Part shown: piece by piece, positions 55,701 through 61,700 of the stretch
Layout: each line of letters starts with the position of its first letter
Position numbering within the stretch: the stretch's first letter is position 1
From: Bolinopsis microptera
Taxonomy: Eukaryota > Ctenophora > Tentaculata > Lobata > Bolinopsidae
Assembly: GCF_026151205.1 (NCBI RefSeq)
Contig: NC_087077.1
Coordinates: 744,001-808,000 of the forward strand
Reading direction: 5' to 3'
DNA: 64,000 bases
The notes under the pieces: generated by a model
What the model was told of the DNA's origin: nothing
Databases searched by the model: none
What the model saw: the letters and a program-made list of their open reading frames with translations, nothing else
Made by a program: the position numbers and the translations under genes

Positions 55701-58700
55701 GGATTTTTAGTGAAGTGTTCCACCAAGTGATTCACGCTCCAGAACTTCAGGTTTTGGTTTATCTTGACGAACGGTCCTATCTCTCTAGCAGTCAAGTGCT
55801 GTACCACGAGATCATTTGCGTCTTTCGGCATTAGAAATGACACTGTAAACCCTATTTTAGTGTTCTTATCCATTCTGTTTCTGATGAGGAATTTGCCTGT
55901 CATCAAAGTTGGGGTCAAAAGGAGTTTCTGGGCTGTGTCCCTGTCCATGTCACCCTTGTACCAGAGCTTGTTGGTGTAATGCTCCGAGTTTGGGATGGGG
56001 TATTTGAAGTAGGCTGACTGGGGTAAGTCTTGTCGCACATGGTAGAAGTTGATGAAGTCAGGGACGCTGTTGAACTTTTCGGAGGGATCCAGGAAGAATT
56101 GAAGACGTTGTGTCAGAATGTTTATCTCACTTTTCACCTGAAGGTAAAATGAATGATTAGGTGTAAAAATCTTGCAGATGTGTACATATTTGTTTTGACC
56201 AATTAATACTGATACTGTTTTTTATGTATAATTTTTAATTATCTGTAGTTTTGAAGACATTAAAATTAAGAGGAACAGATAAAAATGAAAACATCTTAAT
56301 AAAAACTCACCTTGACATGTTTGACGGCGTTTCCCACCCAGATAGTAACCACAATGTTATAAAGTCCTGTCAGTGGTGTCCCACTCCTCCTCACAAGGAA
56401 CGAACCTATCGCTTCATTCTGATCAATACCACAGTTAACGTAACGAGAAAGGATAAAGTCCTTAACAACTTCCTCCGAGGTATCCCGACTGATAGAACCA
56501 AAGTACCAGGCGTTACAACCGTGCAATCTCATCTCCTTGCTTTGAGATAGACGGTCACGTTCTTCTTTTATATGGAGGGAATTTCCCTGAAGTACAATAG
56601 TATCATATTTGGGATTATATTTGAAGTGATTGGTTACCTGGTTACACCGTTACCTGGTTACACCGTTACCTGGTTATACCGTTACCTGGTTACACCGTTA
56701 CCTGGTTACACCGTTACCTGGTTACACCGTTACCTGGTTACACCGTTACCTGGTTACACCGTTACCTGGTTACCTGGTTTCCTGGTAAGTTACAAATACC
56801 TCGGTAATCTGGTTACTTCCTTACCTACTTACCTGGTTACTTCCTTACCTGGTTACCTACCCGGAGAATTTATAGTTATTTGGTTAGAGCCTCATTAGTC
56901 ATTACCTGGACAGCTATCTGACAGTAACTGTAAAGTTCCCCGTCAATATCGTCGTTAATGTAAACAGAGAATTTCTTCATCTCCTTGGACTCAGCCGGTC
57001 CTTCAGTCTGGATTTCGTTTAAAGTGGAGTACGCTGAATCGTTCTGAAACAACTCCTCGTCATTCTCGTCTGGTTCGTCCGAGTCGTCGTCCTCGTCTTC
57101 TATCGAGTCTGAGGGGAGAATTAGTGAGTTAAAGTGAGTCTGAGGGGAGAATTAGTGAGTTTCAATGAGTCTGAAAAGAGTGTTCACGCGTATGATAACT
57201 TGATTCCCGCGGCCGCACTATATAGTGACAACACTATATAATGACGCAGTATCTGTGTACAACTTGCAAACATAGCAGTATACCATGTCATGCGTGAGCA
57301 AGTCTATTCAGACACGGAACTAATGGAACTTGTAAAATCGGTCAAGAGATACATAGACGACGGCTGTGGAGTATTCCATGGTACGAAAAGACAGTTTTCA
57401 AAATTCATCGCGACTGTCAATACAAGGCTAGCAGAACTTGGCCTCCACATTGATGAGAACATCATAGAAGATAACAATGTTTATGTGGCGTTCTTAGACA
57501 TAAAATTTTGTTTCGACACCGCAGGTGATCTTCAGACAGACCTTCATGTTAAAGAGACTGATGCTCGCTCCTACCTGTACTTCGGTTCCCACCACCCGAA
57601 CCATACATTCAGCAGCATAGTCTATAGTGCATGCCTGAGACTCCGGCGAATCATCAATGATAACGACAGACTCCGAAAACAAATTGATGAATTAAAAACC
57701 TTTTTCTTCCAATCCAACTACCCTAAAACTATGGTAGATTTTTTTATCAAGACACTTATTTTACTTCGGAGTATTCCAACAGCCACATTGTTACACAAGT
57801 GCAACCAGCCAATTACAGGAAGCCGAAGGATTTGTTTTTAGCCAGTGACGGTTAAGGTAGTGTGTACCATACTTTCTTCGTCCGAGACTTTGCTGCAATG
57901 TGCAGCTCCTCATTTAACCCTCACACCCGATTTCTCGAGTATTCGGCTGAGTAGACCGGGGGGCTGCATAGACCACTCAGGATCCTTAGCTGAACGTCAA
58001 CGACGCTCACCCCACGACCAGGCAGACAGTGGGATTTGAACCCGCAACTTCACGATTGAAAAGCTGGCGTTCTAACCAACTGCGCTACCTGGCTTTGAAA
58101 GATGCCTAAAACCACTGGACAACTCAAACAGCAGTGTCCTGGTCCCAAAGTCTCCAGAACCAGCAGTCCGCGTTATTTCAACATTTGGCAGCGATCAAGA
58201 GTTAGTAGAATCGGTAAAAAGATTGGAACCAGAACTCAGTAGAACCAGGAGCTTCTCAGGATTATCTGGTTCCCATACAAGTGGAAACACCCCAGGCTCC
58301 CCAATATCATCTAGAGCCGGTACATCACGCCCTATCTTCAAATTCGTCAGACGTACTGGAACATCATTTAGAAGGAAGTTAGTCAAAGCAAAACAGTTTG
58401 CGGATGACTTAACCCAACCTCACACAAGACCATGTGGGGGCAGACACTGCGGTACCTGTAACATCATATCTCCACATCCATCAATAACAGTCAATGGACA
58501 GCGAGCCAAAGCAGTGTCTGGTACATGTGTCAGCTACAATGTTGTATACATCTTCAGTTGCCAACTTTGTAATATGTGTTATGTAGGAAGAACGGTGCAG
58601 CCCCTAAGGGCACGAGTAAACGAACATCGCGCCCATTACTACAAACTCATTTCGGACAATACATTTGTCCCTGAAGAAAACGACGACGGATTCAGCTTGG

Positions 58701-61700
58701 GTAAACACCTTGTAGAAGTTCATAACATGAAACAACGTGACAATTTCAACCAGGCTTATAAAGTGTCAATTCTCAGTAATAGTAGCCCAAGAACTCTAGA
58801 AGTGGATGAACACCGTTATATTCAGAAACTAAGAACTATACGTCCATTGGGGCTCAATGCCGTGGACCCGTTTGGGATTCCATTATTGGATTTATCTTAA
58901 AGGTTTTCCATTGCATTGGGGCACAAAAGTTATGTTTTTAAAAATATTCATAGGTATCGTTTTTAGTTGTGTCATTTCATTCCCAATGTTACACTTTGTA
59001 GGAACTGATATTAACCGAGTTTCTGATTCAGGATGTTACTGAAGATAGTAATGAAAATGTTTTAACACCTCAGTACTGTGTTTTACTACAGCTCAACCTG
59101 CTCAGTCTGACTATTTGGGAATTTAAACTTATGACATGTCACTATATGGTGCTGTCATTATAAAGTGCTTGTCATTATATAGTGTTGTCACTATATAGTG
59201 CGATTACCGATAACTTACCTAAGACTCAAGACTGCATTGTTACTAACTGTTACCAAACAGATTGGGAGAAGTGAGGGTCATGCAAATAAAGAAATTTTGT
59301 TGACTACATGTAAATGGGATTGCATCCCACGCCATTTCCCGAGAATATATAAATAAGAACATTCCAAACTCTATAGAGACCTTTTCAAAAAGAATTGTGA
59401 TGAATTCTAGGTCCATACTAGGAAAACTGGGTTACCTAAACGATTGAGATTGATAGATACATAATTAGATCCTGTAGTATCGGCATCACTGTCGCCTCCT
59501 TTCTCTATGAAATGGGGATTTTAAGAAGACTGTTCAAGCTTATATTTCTTTTCGAACTCAATAAGACTGCCCAAAGTTTTTGTTCCTTTTGGACAACTTG
59601 TTATTTATGGTCTTGGCCTTACTTTATCATGCAAAGTGTTGTAAAATAAATTTGAGTTTGAGGAATACTCTGAGTTGCTGCAAGTTTCGGTAATTTCTGA
59701 ATTATCAGATTGAATTATCAGATTTTTATGGCAATTTTACTTACTTTCCTGGATCTTTTTGTTTTTTACAAGTATTTTCTTTTTCAGAGCATCTGGTGAT
59801 GGCAAGCCCGGATCTTCAGGAGAAATGTCGATGGAAACCAGCTTGTTTTTGAAAACATGTTTCATCTGAAAATTTCCTAGTATGTATCATTAAATATGGT
59901 GGCAATCCAAAAATTAAAAAAACTTGCAAAAAATCTCTGAATTGTCAGTTTATAGAACTAACCATGCTATTTATAGAACTTACCATGCTAGCTGCCACGA
60001 TCTGCTGCTCGATACAGAGATGGTTTTCAATAGAGAGGATGATGGGATAATCTGAAGTAACAAAAGCGAATCTGTTAATCGCTTTTAACACCTGAAAGTG
60101 AGAGAGTGATGAGAGACTAAAAAGTAAAGTTAAAGGATATCCTGATTATTGGACTATAGCTCTGTTTTGATTCAACTTCATCTTGCTTAATCAAAAACAT
60201 ATCAATAACACACATATTTGAAACTTTATAGGTCTAAAACCGTCGTTTTTTCGACCCTATGATCACATGACACGTGGTATGACGACACATGACACATGGT
60301 ATGACGTCACATGACACGTGGTATGACGTCACGTGACACGTGGTATGACGTCACGTGACACGTGGTATGACGTCACGTGACACGTGGTATGACGTCACGT
60401 GACACGTGGTATGACGTCACATGACACGTGGTATGACGTCACGTGACACGTGGTATGACGTCACGTGACACGTGGTATGACGTCACGTGACACGTGGTAT
60501 GGCGTCACGTGACACGTGGTATGACGTCACGTGACACGTGGTATGGCGTCACATGACACGTGGTATGATGTCACGTGATACGTGGTATGACGTCACGTGA
60601 CACGTGGTATGACGTCACATGACACGTGGTATGACGTCACGTGACACGTGGTATGACGTCACGTGATACGTGGTATGACGTCACGTGACACGTGGTATGA
60701 CGACACGTGACACGTGGTATGACGTCACATGACACGTGGTATGATGTCACGTGACACGTTGTATGACGTCACGTGACACATGGTATGACGTCACGTGATA
60801 CGTGGTATGACGTCACATGACACGTGGTATGATGTCACGTGACACGTTGTATGACGTCACGTGACACATGGTATGACGTCACGTGATACGTGGTATGACG
60901 TCACGTGACACGTGGTATGATGTCACGTGACACGTGGTATGACGTCACGTGACACGTGGTATGACGTCACGTGACACGTGGTATGACGTCACGTGACACG
61001 TGGTATGACGTCACGTGATACGTGGTATGACGTCACGTGACACGTTGTATGACGTCACGTGATACGTGGTATGACGACACGTGTCACGTGGTATGACGTC
61101 ACGTGACACGTTGTATGACGTCACGTGACACATGGTATGACGACACGTGACACATGGTATGACGTCACATGACACGTGGTATGACGTCACGTGACACATG
61201 GTATGACGACACGTGACACGTGGTATGACGTCACGTGACACGTGGTATGACGTCACGTGACACGTGGTATGACGTCACGTGACACGTGGTATGACGTCAC
61301 GTGACACGTGGTATGACGTCACGTGACACGTGGTATGACGTCACGTGACACGTGGTATGACGTCACGTGACACGTGGTATGACGTCACGTGACACGTGGT
61401 ATGACGTCACGTGACACGTGGTATGACGTCACGTGACAGGTGGTATGACGTCACGTGATACGTGGTATGACGTCACGTGACACGTGGTATGATGTCACGT
61501 GACACGTGGTATGATGTCACGTGACACGTGGTATGACGTCACGTGATACGTGGTATGACGTCACGTGACACGTTGTATGACGTCACGTGATACGTGGTAT
61601 GACGACACGTGTCACGTGGTATGACGTCTCGTGACACGTTGTATGACGTCACGTGACACGTGGTATGACGTCACGTGACACGTTGTATGACGTCACGTGA

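Larger units (their letters stand above)
57215..59201. mobile_element. Segment bounded by perfect 31-bp inverted repeats, carrying Penelope-like fragments
   Basis: 57215-57245 and 59171-59201 are exact reverse complements (GCACTATATAGTGACAACAC and 11 more bases). The right end continues inward as four 16- to 17-bp subrepeats of GTCA(C/T)TATA type (about 59138-59201). No clear target duplication is seen. It lies in the PLC-gamma intron 57109-59744. Confidence 0.8.

Noticed and set aside
58018-58093. A functional tRNA gene
   Set aside because: A and B boxes are good, but the anticodon arm does not pair cleanly and the sequence is fused to a body shared with the copy near 7 kb, so it is a SINE head.
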